Source of the DNA: Candidatus Bathycorpusculum termitum
Lineage (GTDB): Archaea; Thermoproteota; Bathyarchaeia; Bathyarchaeales; Bathycorpusculaceae
NCBI GenBank assembly: GCA_031254875.1
Contig: JAIRTW010000056.1
Coordinates: 19,703-83,702 of the forward strand
Length of the DNA: 64,000 nucleotides
Reading direction: 5' to 3'
The notes under the pieces were generated by a model. The model did not search any database. It saw only the letters and a list, made by a program, of their open reading frames with translations, and had not been told where the DNA came from. The position numbers and the translations under genes were made by a program. The first letter of the stretch is position 1. Every line of letters begins with the position of its first letter. Shown here piece by piece: positions 44,496-54,238 of the stretch.

Positions 44496-45902
44496 TTATG
44501 TTTTGTCGAGGTTGAATTCTTCGTGAATTGTTCGCACGACTGCGGCGCCGTCTTTTTCTTTAACGACAAAGCTGATGTTGAGTTCTGAGCTACCCTGTGC
44601 TATCATGTGAATGTTGATGCCTTTTTTGGCAACGACGCTGAAAATTTTTGAGGCAACGCCTAGGGCGCCTTTCATGTTAGCGCCTATGGTTGCGATAACC
44701 GCAACATCGTCTTCTGCGATGACTTCGCTGATTATGCCTCCGTGTTCTTGCAACGCGATTTCGAGACTGCTGATAGCTCTGCCCAGCAAGTCCCGTTTGA
44801 TTATCATGGATATATTGGCTTCTGAAGCTGCGGCTGATATCATCATAACATTGATGCCATTTTTGCCCAGTACATCAAAGACTTTAGCATAACTGCCCGG
44901 CGCTCCCACCATGGCGGCTCCATACACATTTAGCATAGCGGCATCTTTTATCATGGCAACTGCTTTGACGGCTTCTTTTGCATTTGCTTTGGGTTCTTTG
45001 GTGATGAGTGTACCGGGGTTTTTGGGGTTGGCGGTGTTGCGGATTCTTACGGGAATATTTGCTTTGCTTACGGGCCCAAGTGCGCGGGGATGCATGGCTT
45101 TGGCGCCAAAAATTGCCATCTCTGTGGCTTCCTGATAACTGAGCTGAGGTAACATCTTGGCAGATGATACGATTTTTGGGTCGGTGGTCATTATGCCGTC
45201 GACGTCGGTCCATATCCAGACTTCATCAGCCTGCAATGCAACACCCAGGATGGTTGAGGTGTAGTCTGAGCCGCCTCGTCCAACTGTGGTGACAATGCCG
45301 TCTTGATTGGCGGCGATGAAGCCGGTGACAACTGGGATTATACCTTTCTCAAGCAGAGGTTCGAGCCGTTCCCGGGCGAGGTGGGTTGTATAATTCATCA
45401 GTGGGTCAGCATCGCCGAAATTGCTGTCGGTGACTATACCGGCATCTTTGCCCGTGAACCACTGCGTTTGGGCGTTGTGGTCTTTTATGGCTCCCCAAAC
45501 AATCGGCGCAGATAGCCGTTCTCCAAAGGACATAACGTAGTCTTTAGATTTCGGTGTCAACTCACCGATGTAGCAGATGCCTGTTAGGATTTTTCCAAGT
45601 TCTGCTATGCTCTTCTCTGTAATTTCAGTAACTTCTTTCTGTATTGCTTTACTGGTGATTGCCTCTTTGATGGCATCTGTATGCTTCGATAGCAGGTTTG
45701 CGGTGAATGCTTGAATGTGTTTCTCATCGCTTCTTTGTGCTTGGTAGCTTATTTCAATGAGGCTGTTAGTGACGCCTGCTAATGCCGAAACAACCACGAC
45801 TGTTTTATTATCTTTAGCGCAATTTGTGATTAAGCCGGCCACATGGCGGATGTTTATACCTGAGCCGACACTGGTGCCTCCGAACTTCATGACCAACTTC
45901 AT
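44496..45902 (-). CDS. lysC: Aspartate kinase
   Basis: 468 residues. The first step of the aspartate family pathway, phosphorylating aspartate. The amino acid kinase domain starts with VMKFGGTSVGSG and includes VVVVSALAGVTNSLIEI, SFGERLSAPIV, and GRGGSDYTSTILGVAL. Two ACT domains form the C-terminus (about 320-468: SYAKVFDVLGKNGINVMMISAAAS and ASKIFSVVAKKGINIHMIAQGSSELNISFVV), giving likely feedback control by threonine or lysine. Its ATG overlaps the stop of hom by four bases. Last gene of the threonine operon. Confidence 0.95.
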   Translation of the reverse strand: MKLVMKFGGTSVGSGINIRHVAGLITNCAKDNKTVVVVSALAGVTNSLIEISYQAQRSDEKHIQAFTANLLSKHTDAIKEAITSKAIQKEVTEITEKSIAELGKILTGICYIGELTPKSKDYVMSFGERLSAPIVWGAIKDHNAQTQWFTGKDAGIVTDSNFGDADPLMNYTTHLARERLEPLLEKGIIPVVTGFIAANQDGIVTTVGRGGSDYTSTILGVALQADEVWIWTDVDGIMTTDPKIVSSAKMLPQLSYQEATEMAIFGAKAMHPRALGPVSKANIPVRIRNTANPKNPGTLITKEPKANAKEAVKAVAMIKDAAMLNVYGAAMVGAPGSYAKVFDVLGKNGINVMMISAAASEANISMIIKRDLLGRAISSLEIALQEHGGIISEVIAEDDVAVIATIGANMKGALGVASKIFSVVAKKGINIHMIAQGSSELNISFVVKEKDGAAVVRTIHEEFNLDKT

Positions 45903-46948
45903 TTGTAGGACTCCAAGTTAGTATTTAGCATCCGATTAGCTAACTTATGTCTTATGTCTAGGAGGTCTCTTAAAACTGCGCCTGCTGTTTCAATGCTGCC
46001 TGCCCCTCTGCCCACTAGGGTTTGTTCGCCAGCGTATTCAGTGGCGTAGGTCACGGCATTTAGAACTCCGCTGACACAGAGAGGGTGAGTTTTGACGATT
46101 TCAATGGGCTTCACGGTGGGTTTATCGTTATCGATGGAGCCGATGAGTTTGATGGTGTTGCCCCGTTTGGCGGCTTCGTCGAGGGTTTGTAGTGTTATGT
46201 CGCGGATGCCTGTGCGGTCAATGTCTTTGAGCGTGATTTTTCTGCCCATAATCCAGTTTGAGAGGATGACCACTTTGCAGGCGGTGTCAAATCCATCGAT
46301 ATCCATGGATGGTTCGCGTTCGGCGTAACCTAGTTTTTGTGCGTTTGCCAACGCCTCTTGGAAGGATACTCGGTTCTGGCTCATCTCGGTGAGTATATAG
46401 TTGGTTGTGCCGTTGAAGATGCCCCGGATGGTTTTGATTCGGTCGCCTGCAAGGCATCGTTTGGCGAATTCCAGCATGGGGGTGCCGCCGCCGACTGTAC
46501 CGCTGAATCGTAGGTATACGTTGTTAAATTCGGCGAGTTCGGTGAGTGCAGGCATCGCTAAGGCCAGTGGTCCTTTGTTGGTGGTGACGACGTGTTTACC
46601 TGTTTTGAAGGCTTTGATGATGTGTGAGAGTGCTGGTTCAGCGGTTTGGATATTTACGGGGGTGACTTCGACGACAACTTCGGCTTCAACTGATTCGATG
46701 ACGTCCAACGCGTTTAGGCCGGGGTTGCCAAATTCAGGGTCAGCTGACACTGGGTAACCCCGTTGTTTAATCACTTCGAGTTTTTCGGGGCTTAAGCCTA
46801 GGGGATTTATGACTGCGCCGTCAATGTCTGAGATGGCTACGATTTTAGGGTTAAATCCGTAATCTTTTACTTTTTCAGCATATTTTTGTGCAAGTATCGT
46901 CGTTACACCCTTACCAACAACGCCATAACCGACCAAAATAATTCTCAT
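45899..46948 (-). CDS. hom: Homoserine dehydrogenase
   Basis: 349 residues. It reduces aspartate semialdehyde to homoserine. The NAD(P) motif is GYGVVGKG (7-14), and the catalytic region contains FSGTVGGGTPMLEFAKRCLAGD, IRGIFNGTTNYILTEMSQ, and ANAQKLGYAEREPSMDIDGFDTACKVVILSNWIMG. It lacks a C-terminal ACT domain, as in many archaeal forms. Located five bases after thrC, and overlapping lysC by four. Confidence 0.95.
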   Translation of the reverse strand: MRIILVGYGVVGKGVTTILAQKYAEKVKDYGFNPKIVAISDIDGAVINPLGLSPEKLEVIKQRGYPVSADPEFGNPGLNALDVIESVEAEVVVEVTPVNIQTAEPALSHIIKAFKTGKHVVTTNKGPLALAMPALTELAEFNNVYLRFSGTVGGGTPMLEFAKRCLAGDRIKTIRGIFNGTTNYILTEMSQNRVSFQEALANAQKLGYAEREPSMDIDGFDTACKVVILSNWIMGRKITLKDIDRTGIRDITLQTLDEAAKRGNTIKLIGSIDNDKPTVKPIEIVKTHPLCVSGVLNAVTYATEYAGEQTLVGRGAGSIETAGAVLRDLLDIRHKLANRMLNTNLESYK

Positions 46949-46953
46949 TTAAA

Positions 46954-48198
46954 TCACCTTGCCAGAATTACTTTCTTTAAGCCTAACGCCACTTCTATGG
47001 CCCCTATATCCGCGTCAACCTCTATGGGGTTCTCGCTCTGTTTGATGGCGGTGTCAGGATCCTTTAAGCCGTGTCCCGTAGTTATGCAGACCACTTTCTC
47101 GTTTTCCATCACGATGCCTTTTTTGATCAGCTTTTTGAGACCGGCGATGGAGGAGGCAGATGCAGGCTCCACAAAGATGCCCTCGATGCGTGCCAGTGTT
47201 TTTTGTGCATCGAGAATTTCTTCGTCGGTGACGGTTTCAGCGGTGCCGTGGGATTCGCGGATGGCGTTGACGGCTTTCTTCCAGCTTACTGGTGCGCCGA
47301 TGCGTATGGCTGTAGCAATGGTTTCGGGGTTTTCGACTGGGATGATTTTATCGTTGCCTGTTTTGATGGCTTGTGCGATGGGGGCGGAGCCTTGGGCTTG
47401 AATGCCCGTCATTTTGGGTAGTTTCTTTATTAAGCCGAGTTGGTAGAATTCTGTTAGTCCCTTCCAGACGGCGCTGATGTTACCTGCATTGCCTACTGGA
47501 ATGATAATGCGGTCAGGGGCCTCATAGTTTAGTTGATCACAGATTTCATAACCCAGCGACTTTTGTCCTTCAACGCGGAAGGGATTAATCGAGTTGAGCA
47601 GGTAGATGTCTCTGTGTTTTTCAGCAAGCTTAAACACGAATTCTAATGCTTCGTCAAAGTTTCCTTTGATTTGAAGGACTTTGGCGCCATGAATCATGGC
47701 TTGGCTGAGTTTGCCGTAGGCAATTTTGCCTGAGGGTATAAGCACGGTGCATCGGATGCCTGCGCGGGCGGCATATGCGGCAAGGCTTGCTGAGGTGTTG
47801 CCTGTAGAAGCGCAGATTACGTGGCGTGCGCCCAGCTCGACGGCCTTAGTTACGCCGACGGTCATGCCGCGGTCTTTGAAGCTACCGGTGGGGTTTTCGC
47901 CCTCGTTTTTAATGTAGAGGTTATGGATGCATAACTCGGAGCCTAAACGTTCCGAGCGGTGCAGGCCTGTGCCACCTTCGCCCAGTGTAACCAGTCTGGT
48001 GGATTCATGGATGGGCATGAAGGGACGGTAGCGCCACACGGCAAGCGGTTTAGTCTTCCAGTCATATGCTTGTGCGTTATCTGCTAATTCGTTTGTGTCG
48101 AATTTGATTTCGAGTATGTCTCTGCATTTTCTGCAGAAGTAGACAATCTCATCTATACCATAAGTGGTTTTGCAGTTTATGCATTCCTGGTGGGTCAT
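46954..48198 (-). CDS. thrC: Threonine synthase
   Basis: 414 residues. A PLP enzyme converting O-phosphohomoserine to threonine. A zinc-ribbon-like N-terminus (CINC...CRKC) precedes the catalytic domain. The PLP lysine is in NPTGSFKDRGM; other family parts are CASTGNTSASLAAYAARAGI, NSINPFRVEGQKS, IIIPVGNAGNISAVWKG, and GIFVEPASASSIAGL. It begins the thrC-hom-lysC run, with the ACT-domain gene 79 bases upstream. Confidence 0.95.
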   Translation of the reverse strand: MTHQECINCKTTYGIDEIVYFCRKCRDILEIKFDTNELADNAQAYDWKTKPLAVWRYRPFMPIHESTRLVTLGEGGTGLHRSERLGSELCIHNLYIKNEGENPTGSFKDRGMTVGVTKAVELGARHVICASTGNTSASLAAYAARAGIRCTVLIPSGKIAYGKLSQAMIHGAKVLQIKGNFDEALEFVFKLAEKHRDIYLLNSINPFRVEGQKSLGYEICDQLNYEAPDRIIIPVGNAGNISAVWKGLTEFYQLGLIKKLPKMTGIQAQGSAPIAQAIKTGNDKIIPVENPETIATAIRIGAPVSWKKAVNAIRESHGTAETVTDEEILDAQKTLARIEGIFVEPASASSIAGLKKLIKKGIVMENEKVVCITTGHGLKDPDTAIKQSENPIEVDADIGAIEVALGLKKVILAR

Positions 48199-48276
48199 GT
48201 TTTCCCTATCTTCTTTTGATGTGATGAAAAATTAGGCGGTTAGCATATTAATAATTTTGGTGTCGACAACGATTTC

Positions 48277-48855
48277 TCAACCCACCAAATTCGATAGAAC
48301 CTCATAGGCTTTGAGGCTGTCTTTCTTATTAACCACCAAGATAGTCTCTGTCCAGCAGGAAATGAACTCCACAATGTTGACATTTTGTTCTGCCAGCAAA
48401 GTTGCTAAAAACGCGATGACTCCTGGCGTTGCTTCTAGCTCCTCGGGCGAATGCACAACGATCATTGTGCAGTTTTCATGCTTAACCAAGGCGGTTATGC
48501 GTTCGGGTAAGTCGCTTCGGTCGAGGAGGTAGACGAATTTATCGAGGAGGTCTACTTTCATGCCCTGTTCAGAGCTGAGTTCTTTGGCGGTTATTATGAC
48601 GGATTTGCGGTCATAGACTGCTATACCGCTACGTTTGAGGAGCTGGAGGACTTTTTCTTCTCTTTTCTGCTTGTGTTTTTGGAGATCTTCGCTGTAGCGT
48701 CGTAGGGCGGCTTTTATAGCGCTGGTGTCGCTGGTTTTGAGATCTGCCTGTAGTTGGCGTGAGAGTTCGCTAAGGTTCACGATGCCCTTTTCGAGTGCTT
48801 CAAGTAAGTAGGGTTTGTTTCGCAGATGGTTTCGGACTTCTTGGGCGGTTGTCAT
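48277..48855 (-). CDS. ACT-domain protein with N-terminal HTH-like region; likely regulator of the threonine operon
   Basis: 192 residues. Residues 1-60 are helical and look like a DNA-binding element (VRNHLRNKPYLLEALEKGIVNLSELSRQLQADL ... IKAALRRYSEDLQKHK). The C-terminal half contains an ACT-like unit (CTMIVVHSPEELEATPGVIAFLATLLAEQNVNIVEFISCWTETILVVNKKD). I place it with archaeal COG2061 ACT proteins. It precedes thrC on the same strand, so amino-acid responsive control of that operon is a good guess, but not shown. Confidence 0.75.
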   Translation of the reverse strand: MTTAQEVRNHLRNKPYLLEALEKGIVNLSELSRQLQADLKTSDTSAIKAALRRYSEDLQKHKQKREEKVLQLLKRSGIAVYDRKSVIITAKELSSEQGMKVDLLDKFVYLLDRSDLPERITALVKHENCTMIVVHSPEELEATPGVIAFLATLLAEQNVNIVEFISCWTETILVVNKKDSLKAYEVLSNLVG

Positions 48856-48882
48856 GTTATTCTCTGCTGTATTAAATGTGAC

Positions 48883-48930
48883 ATTTAAAGCTTGTTAAGT
48901 AACAAAAAAGTCGCAACCTTTAAAAATATA
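48883..48930. promoter_or_regulatory. Divergent promoter region
   Basis: The plus strand shows a strong TATA box TTTAAAAATA at 48919-48928, about 40 bases before the ATG of the broken gene at 48966. On the minus strand TTTAAATG near 48885-48892 could serve the ACT/thr operon. Confidence 0.4.
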
Positions 48931-48965
48931 GCGCCGAGGATATGGGAAACAGTTTCAAATAAAAA

Positions 48966-49415
48966 ATGAGTAAACAGGTAGATAACCGAAAAATTCGTGT
49001 TAACATCTCCGACGGATTAGATACACCACAACATGGCAGTTACAAATACGGCACGGCTTTCGAGTTCACAAGAGATTGCGCGCTTGTGAAAGCGTTGAAT
49101 GAAGAAAAAAAGTGTTAAACGCTGTCACGTCTCAGCAACTACGAGTACTGTGTGCTCTGTCTGCAACAGAAATCAAACTAACGGCTAAAAGCTCAGGCAT
49201 AGTTTCATGCACAAATCTGCACAAACTAATCGAAACGTATAAAGTACAATGTGAACTTCCCCCGCGGAAGTTAAAAGAGCGCTCAACGCGCAAATCAAAA
49301 CCACCGCTGAAAACAAGAAGTCGTCAGAAAATTCCGAGACGCTCTAACAGCCGCCGAAAACACGCTCAACAATACTATCCAAGATACTCTCTTTGGAACT
49401 CTCAAGAAACCGTAA
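48966..49415 (+). pseudogene. Frameshifted gene of unknown function (about 150 residues)
   Basis: The ATG at 48966 opens a 50-residue frame ending at TAA 49118. The frame beginning at 49112 reads on as VLNAVTSQQLRVLCALSATE... Around 49255-49270 another frame carries EVKRALNAQIKTTAENKKS. Near 49320-49330 a third frame carries KFRDALTAAENTLNNTIQDT and ends FGTLKKP at TAA 49413. Each segment looks coding and they link in order, so one gene of about 150 residues appears broken by three frame changes. The first lies at a seven-A run. No family was recognised. Confidence 0.55.
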
Positions 49416-49451
49416 AACTTAAAAATTTAGACTGAATGGTGAAATAGGGCA

Positions 49452-50603
49452 TTGACTCCACAACATAGCACGTCCAACAATATAAAAAGCAAAAAAGCGG
49501 TTCTGCTACTCGAAGACGGTACGTTATTCACCGGAAAAGGTTTTGGTGCAACAGCAAAAGTTTCAGGCGAAGTGGTTTTCTCCACACAGATGGTAGGATA
49601 CCCTGAGGCTCTAACTGATCCGTCCTATAAGGGGCAGATTTTAACTTTCACCTATCCCATGATCGGCAACTACGGTGTTCCAAACAAACAAATGGATCTG
49701 GGGTTACCGCTCTATTTCGAATCCGACCGCATTCAAACCCAAGGCATAATCATCCATGAACTCTGCCTTGAACCATTCCACTGGGCATCCACACGCACCC
49801 TTGACAAATGGCTCACCGATGAGGGTGTGCCAGGCATCTGCGGTGTAGACACAAGACGACTCACCAAAAAGTTACGAACCCACGGTGTCATGCTGGGTAT
49901 TCTGCAGGTATTTGAGGAAGGCGAAGAACCAGACCTGGACACACTCAAAAAGAACAGCAAAAACATTGCCGACCCAAACCTAACAAACCTCGTTGAAGAG
50001 GTTTCAGTCAAAAACCCCATCACCTACACTGTCGAAGGCAAAAAAACTGTGGTGCTTATCGACTGTGGAGTCAAACACAGTATTATCCGTAGCCTCCTCA
50101 AACGAGGCATAAGCGTTGTACGCGTTCCCTTTGATACTTCAGCTAAACAAATTCTCAGTTATCACCCTGACGGAGTGTTCATCAGTAATGGCCCTGGTGA
50201 CCCCAAAAAATGCGTCAAAACAATCGACGCCATCCGGGAACTCAGCGAGAAAATCCCGATCATGGGTATCTGCCTCGGTGCACAAATACTCGCATTAGCA
50301 CTAGGCGGAGACACATACAAACTTAAATTCGGACACCGTGCACAAAATCAGCCTGTATGCGATCTAGATAACAGCAGATGTTATATCACCACACAGAACC
50401 ACGGATACGCTATAAACATAGACTCACTCAAAAAGACGTTGCTGGAACCCTGGTTTGTTAATCCCAACGACAAAACCATCGAGGGCATACGCCATAAAAC
50501 TAAACCCGTTTTTGCCCTGCAGTGGCATCCTGAGGCTTCACCCGGACCCAATGACACTGAACTCTGGTTTGATAAATTTGCAAAAACTCTGGAGGCACCA
50601 TAA
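49452..50603 (+). CDS. carA: Carbamoyl-phosphate synthase, small (glutaminase) subunit
   Basis: 383 residues. The N-terminal domain begins KAVLLLEDGTLFTGKGFGA and has VSGEVVFSTQMVGYPEALTDPSYKGQILTFTYPMIGNYG. The class I glutamine amidotransferase domain follows: nucleophile Cys in MGICLGAQILALALGG, and catalytic His/Glu in ALQWHPEASPGPND. It supplies ammonia to CarB. The start TTG 49452 gives a short polar leader (about 14 residues) before the usual first strand. CarB starts one base downstream of the stop. Confidence 0.95.
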   Translation: MTPQHSTSNNIKSKKAVLLLEDGTLFTGKGFGATAKVSGEVVFSTQMVGYPEALTDPSYKGQILTFTYPMIGNYGVPNKQMDLGLPLYFESDRIQTQGIIIHELCLEPFHWASTRTLDKWLTDEGVPGICGVDTRRLTKKLRTHGVMLGILQVFEEGEEPDLDTLKKNSKNIADPNLTNLVEEVSVKNPITYTVEGKKTVVLIDCGVKHSIIRSLLKRGISVVRVPFDTSAKQILSYHPDGVFISNGPGDPKKCVKTIDAIRELSEKIPIMGICLGAQILALALGGDTYKLKFGHRAQNQPVCDLDNSRCYITTQNHGYAINIDSLKKTLLEPWFVNPNDKTIEGIRHKTKPVFALQWHPEASPGPNDTELWFDKFAKTLEAP

Positions 50604-53600
50604 ATGCCCAAATTTGATTGGATAAAGAAAGTTATGGTGCTGGGTAGCGGCGCCATCAAAATCGGAGAAGCAGCCGAATTTGACTACAGCGGTAGCCAAT
50701 GCATAAAAGCGTTGCATGAAGAAGGCATCCAAACAATCCTCATAAACCCCAACATCGCCACCATCCAAACCGACCCCCGCCTCAGCGGTAAAGTTTACCT
50801 TCTCCCTGTCACCCCCTACTACGTTGAAAAAGTAATAGCAAAAGAACGTCCTGATGGCATCCTTTTGGGATTTGGGGGACAAACTGCGCTTAACTGTGGT
50901 TTAGAGCTCGAAAAAACTGGTATTCTCCAAAAATACAACGTGAAAGTTTTAGGTACCCCCGTTCAAGCCATCGAAGATACAGGCGACCGCGAAAGATTCC
51001 GCCAAGCCATGCAGAAGGCCGGCGTACCCTACCTCAAAAGCAGAGCTGCCACCAGCGTAAAACAGGCGCTTGAGATTGCCGACGAAATCGGCTATCCCGT
51101 CATGATTCGCGTTGCATATACCTTGGGCGGCAAAGGTGCAGGTGTTGCCCACAATCAAAAAGAGCTTACAGAAATCGCCACCATCGGCATCGCACAAAGC
51201 CGTATCAACCAAGTCCTTATCGAGGAATACGTGGGACACTGGAAAGAAGTAGAATACGAAGTCATGCGCGACTATGCCGACAACTGCTTAACTGTATGCA
51301 ACATGGAAAACTTTGATCCCATGGGCACCCACACCGGTGACAGCATTGTCGTGGCCCCCTCGCAGACCATGACCAACCGTGAATACCAAATCATCCGTTC
51401 CATATCTATAAACGCCATACGTGCGCTGGGTATAGTGGGCGAATGCAACATACAGTGGGCGCTCAACACCAAATCTGAAGAATGTCGCGTTATTGAAGTT
51501 AACAGCCGCATGTCCCGTAGTAGCGCACTTGCCAGCAAAGTCACCGGTTACCCACTTGCATATATTGCAACAAAGCTCACCTTAGGCTACACCCTCCCCG
51601 AATTGGTTAACACAGTCACCAAAGTCACAACCGCCTGCTTCGAGCCGACACTTGATTACGTCACCATTAAAATTCCCCGATGGGACCTGCAGAAATTCAA
51701 AAATGCCGATCGCCACATCGGACCGCAAATGCGTAGCGTTGGAGAAGTCATGGCAATCGGCCGGTGCTTCGAAGAGGCACTCCAAAAAGCAGTACGCATG
51801 CTTGATACTGGCAAAATCGGCTTAGTCTGCAACCCCGAAGACGAAGAACCAGAATCGGAAGCACGCCTCCGCGACGCAGTCGCCAACCCCACCGATGAGC
51901 GTCTCTACAAATTAGTTAAAGCCCTCAAAATCGGTATCCCCGTCATGGAAATTTATCGCTTAAGCGGTTTAGATCCCTTCTTCCTTCACAAAATCCAAAA
52001 CATCATCAACATGGAAACCCAGCTCAGAAACCTCAACCTCGCAGAAAACAACGCCGCCCTGGTCATCCGCGAAGCCAAACGTCTCGGCTTCAGCGATGCA
52101 CAGATTGCGATGTGCCAAAAAACCGATGAAACAACCATCCGTACTTATCGCAAAAACGCAGGTATCACCCCAGTTGTGAAGCAGATTGACACCTTAGCCG
52201 CAGAGTGGCCAGCAAAAACCAATTATCTCTACCTCACCTATGGCGGAGATGAAGACGACATAGAATTCACTAAAACCCCAAGCAAAGTCATCGTTCTAGG
52301 TGCTGGAGTTTTCCGCATCGGTAGTAGCGTTGAATTCGACTGGTGTGGTGTCAACACAGTTTGGGCGCTCAAGAAAAACGGCATCAAAGAAGCCATTATG
52401 GTTAACTATAACCCTGAAACCGTCAGCACAGACTACGATGTATCTGACAAACTCTACTTTGAAGAACTCACAACTGAACGCATTCTTGATATCTATGAAA
52501 AAGAAAACCCTCTAGGTATCATTACAAGTGTCGGTGGGCAAATCCCCAATAACCTCTCCATGCCCCTCTCAGAAGCCGGTGTCAAGTTGCTGGGAACCTC
52601 TGCACAGAATGTTGATTTAGCAGAGGACCGAAGCAAATTTAGTGCATTACTCGATCAGCTTGGTATACATCAACCTAGTTGGAGCAAACTTCAAAGCATT
52701 GAAGAAGCTAAGCGGTTTGCAACAAAAATTGGTTATCCCGTGTTGGTGCGTCCAAGCTATGTGTTATCCGGTTCAGCTATGCGTGTTGCCTACAATGAAT
52801 CTGTTTTGGAAAATTTTCTTAACTTAGCTGCCAAAGTTTCTCGTGACCATCCAGTTGTCATCAGTAAATTCATCAACAGTGCCAAAGAGGTCGAAGTTGA
52901 TGGTGTCTCAGACGGCGAAAATGTCTTTATCGGTGCCATCATGGAACATGTCGAAAATGCTGGTGTACACAGCGGTGATGCCACAATGACTATACCTCCG
53001 CAGGCGTTAAAGCCCGAAGTGCAAAAAGACATTGAAACTGCAACCATAAGCATCGTTAAAGCACTTAAAATCCATGGTCCCTACAACATCCAGTACCTCG
53101 TCAAAGACGACGTCGTTAATGTCATCGAATGCAACCTAAGAGCCAGTCGCTCCATGCCGTTTGTAAGCAAAACCCGGGGCATAAACCTCATCGAACTTGC
53201 CACCTTAGCGATGATGGGCAAAAAACTAAACATTAACCTTTCTCCCATGAAAACTGCACCCCATGTTGGTGTCAAAGTGCCCCAGTTCAGTTTCATGCGA
53301 CTCAGCGGTGCTGATCCCGTGCTTGGTGTTGAAATGTTGAGTACAGGCGAAGTGGCGTGTCTGGGCGAAAACTTTTCAGACGCCTTCTTTAAGGCTCTTC
53401 AATCTGCAGAGTTTATGATTCCTCCCAAAGGTGGTTCAGTACTTATCAGTGTGGGCGGTGATGAGGAACGCAAAAACCGGGTTGTTCCTATAGCAAAATC
53501 TCTCCTTGACATGGGTTTTAAAATCTATGCGACCACTAACACCGCCAAAGTCCTCAACAAAAACAACGTAAATGTTACGGTGTTGTATAAAGTCAAAGAC

Positions 53601-53876
53601 CCTGAAGTCACTCCCAATATCCTTGATTATCTACAAGAACGCAAAATCGACCTCGTTATAAACGTGCCCATCGCAAACAATCGCTCAAGCATAGTTGATA
53701 TCATAACTGACGGCTACGCCATTCGCCGTCAAGCAGTAGAATTCAATGTACCTGTCATCACAAATTTACAACTAGCAGAAGCGCTGGTTGAGGTGCTCAA
53801 GCAGAAGGACAAAAACGGTAACAGCATACGTAGCCTTAACGAATATATGGATGAACTACCCTGGAAACAATGGTAA
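50604..53876 (+). CDS. carB: Carbamoyl-phosphate synthase, large subunit
   Basis: 1090 residues, full length. Two ATP-grasp halves are visible, each with its Gly-rich start (VMVLGSGAIKIGEAAEFDYSGSQC near residue 10, and VIVLGAGVFRIGSSVEFDWCG near 570) and ATP-grasp signatures (EYVGHWKEVEYEVMRD; EVNSRMSRSSALASKVTGYPLAYIATKL). The C-terminal MGS-like regulatory domain runs from about residue 945. It makes carbamoyl phosphate for pyrimidine and arginine synthesis. GGAGG precedes its ATG, inside the end of carA. Confidence 0.97.
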   Translation: MPKFDWIKKVMVLGSGAIKIGEAAEFDYSGSQCIKALHEEGIQTILINPNIATIQTDPRLSGKVYLLPVTPYYVEKVIAKERPDGILLGFGGQTALNCGLELEKTGILQKYNVKVLGTPVQAIEDTGDRERFRQAMQKAGVPYLKSRAATSVKQALEIADEIGYPVMIRVAYTLGGKGAGVAHNQKELTEIATIGIAQSRINQVLIEEYVGHWKEVEYEVMRDYADNCLTVCNMENFDPMGTHTGDSIVVAPSQTMTNREYQIIRSISINAIRALGIVGECNIQWALNTKSEECRVIEVNSRMSRSSALASKVTGYPLAYIATKLTLGYTLPELVNTVTKVTTACFEPTLDYVTIKIPRWDLQKFKNADRHIGPQMRSVGEVMAIGRCFEEALQKAVRMLDTGKIGLVCNPEDEEPESEARLRDAVANPTDERLYKLVKALKIGIPVMEIYRLSGLDPFFLHKIQNIINMETQLRNLNLAENNAALVIREAKRLGFSDAQIAMCQKTDETTIRTYRKNAGITPVVKQIDTLAAEWPAKTNYLYLTYGGDEDDIEFTKTPSKVIVLGAGVFRIGSSVEFDWCGVNTVWALKKNGIKEAIMVNYNPETVSTDYDVSDKLYFEELTTERILDIYEKENPLGIITSVGGQIPNNLSMPLSEAGVKLLGTSAQNVDLAEDRSKFSALLDQLGIHQPSWSKLQSIEEAKRFATKIGYPVLVRPSYVLSGSAMRVAYNESVLENFLNLAAKVSRDHPVVISKFINSAKEVEVDGVSDGENVFIGAIMEHVENAGVHSGDATMTIPPQALKPEVQKDIETATISIVKALKIHGPYNIQYLVKDDVVNVIECNLRASRSMPFVSKTRGINLIELATLAMMGKKLNINLSPMKTAPHVGVKVPQFSFMRLSGADPVLGVEMLSTGEVACLGENFSDAFFKALQSAEFMIPPKGGSVLISVGGDEERKNRVVPIAKSLLDMGFKIYATTNTAKVLNKNNVNVTVLYKVKDPEVTPNILDYLQERKIDLVINVPIANNRSSIVDIITDGYAIRRQAVEFNVPVITNLQLAEALVEVLKQKDKNGNSIRSLNEYMDELPWKQW

Positions 53877-54238
53877 TCGTTGCTCTCACAGTGAATCTTT
53901 TTCTCTTTAATATATGAAGCAACATCCACAGCGGATTTATCGCTCTAAGTGAATTCTTCTGTAATCCCAAGTTGCAGGTTCGGGCTTATACCCAAGGTCT
54001 GGAACTGGAGCTTGGGCGAAGTTTGCGGTAGGAATTAGAGTCCACGAGTTATCCTAATGTGGTTTTGACAATGTCTGAGAATACTCAAGTATTTGTTCTG
54101 TTTTCTTTTCCTTTGAAAGTGTGTACACAGTTGCTCTCTCTGATTGCTTTAACAATCACATCTTTGAAGCAACAACTTCCATGCTGGCAAATCATCAAGC
54201 AAAAATGTGTAGTGTTGCATATGTGAAAAGATTAAGAA
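53877..54238. other. Intergenic stretch between carB and NAC gene
   Basis: About 360 bases between converging genes. The first part (AATCTTTTTCTCTTTAA near 53895) is T-rich and could end carB transcription. No gene or structured RNA was recognised. Confidence 0.4.

Noticed and set aside
49112..49435. 107-residue frame as an independent gene
   Set aside because: Only its first half looks coding; the rest is Lys/Arg/Ser-rich, while coding-like sequence continues in other frames.
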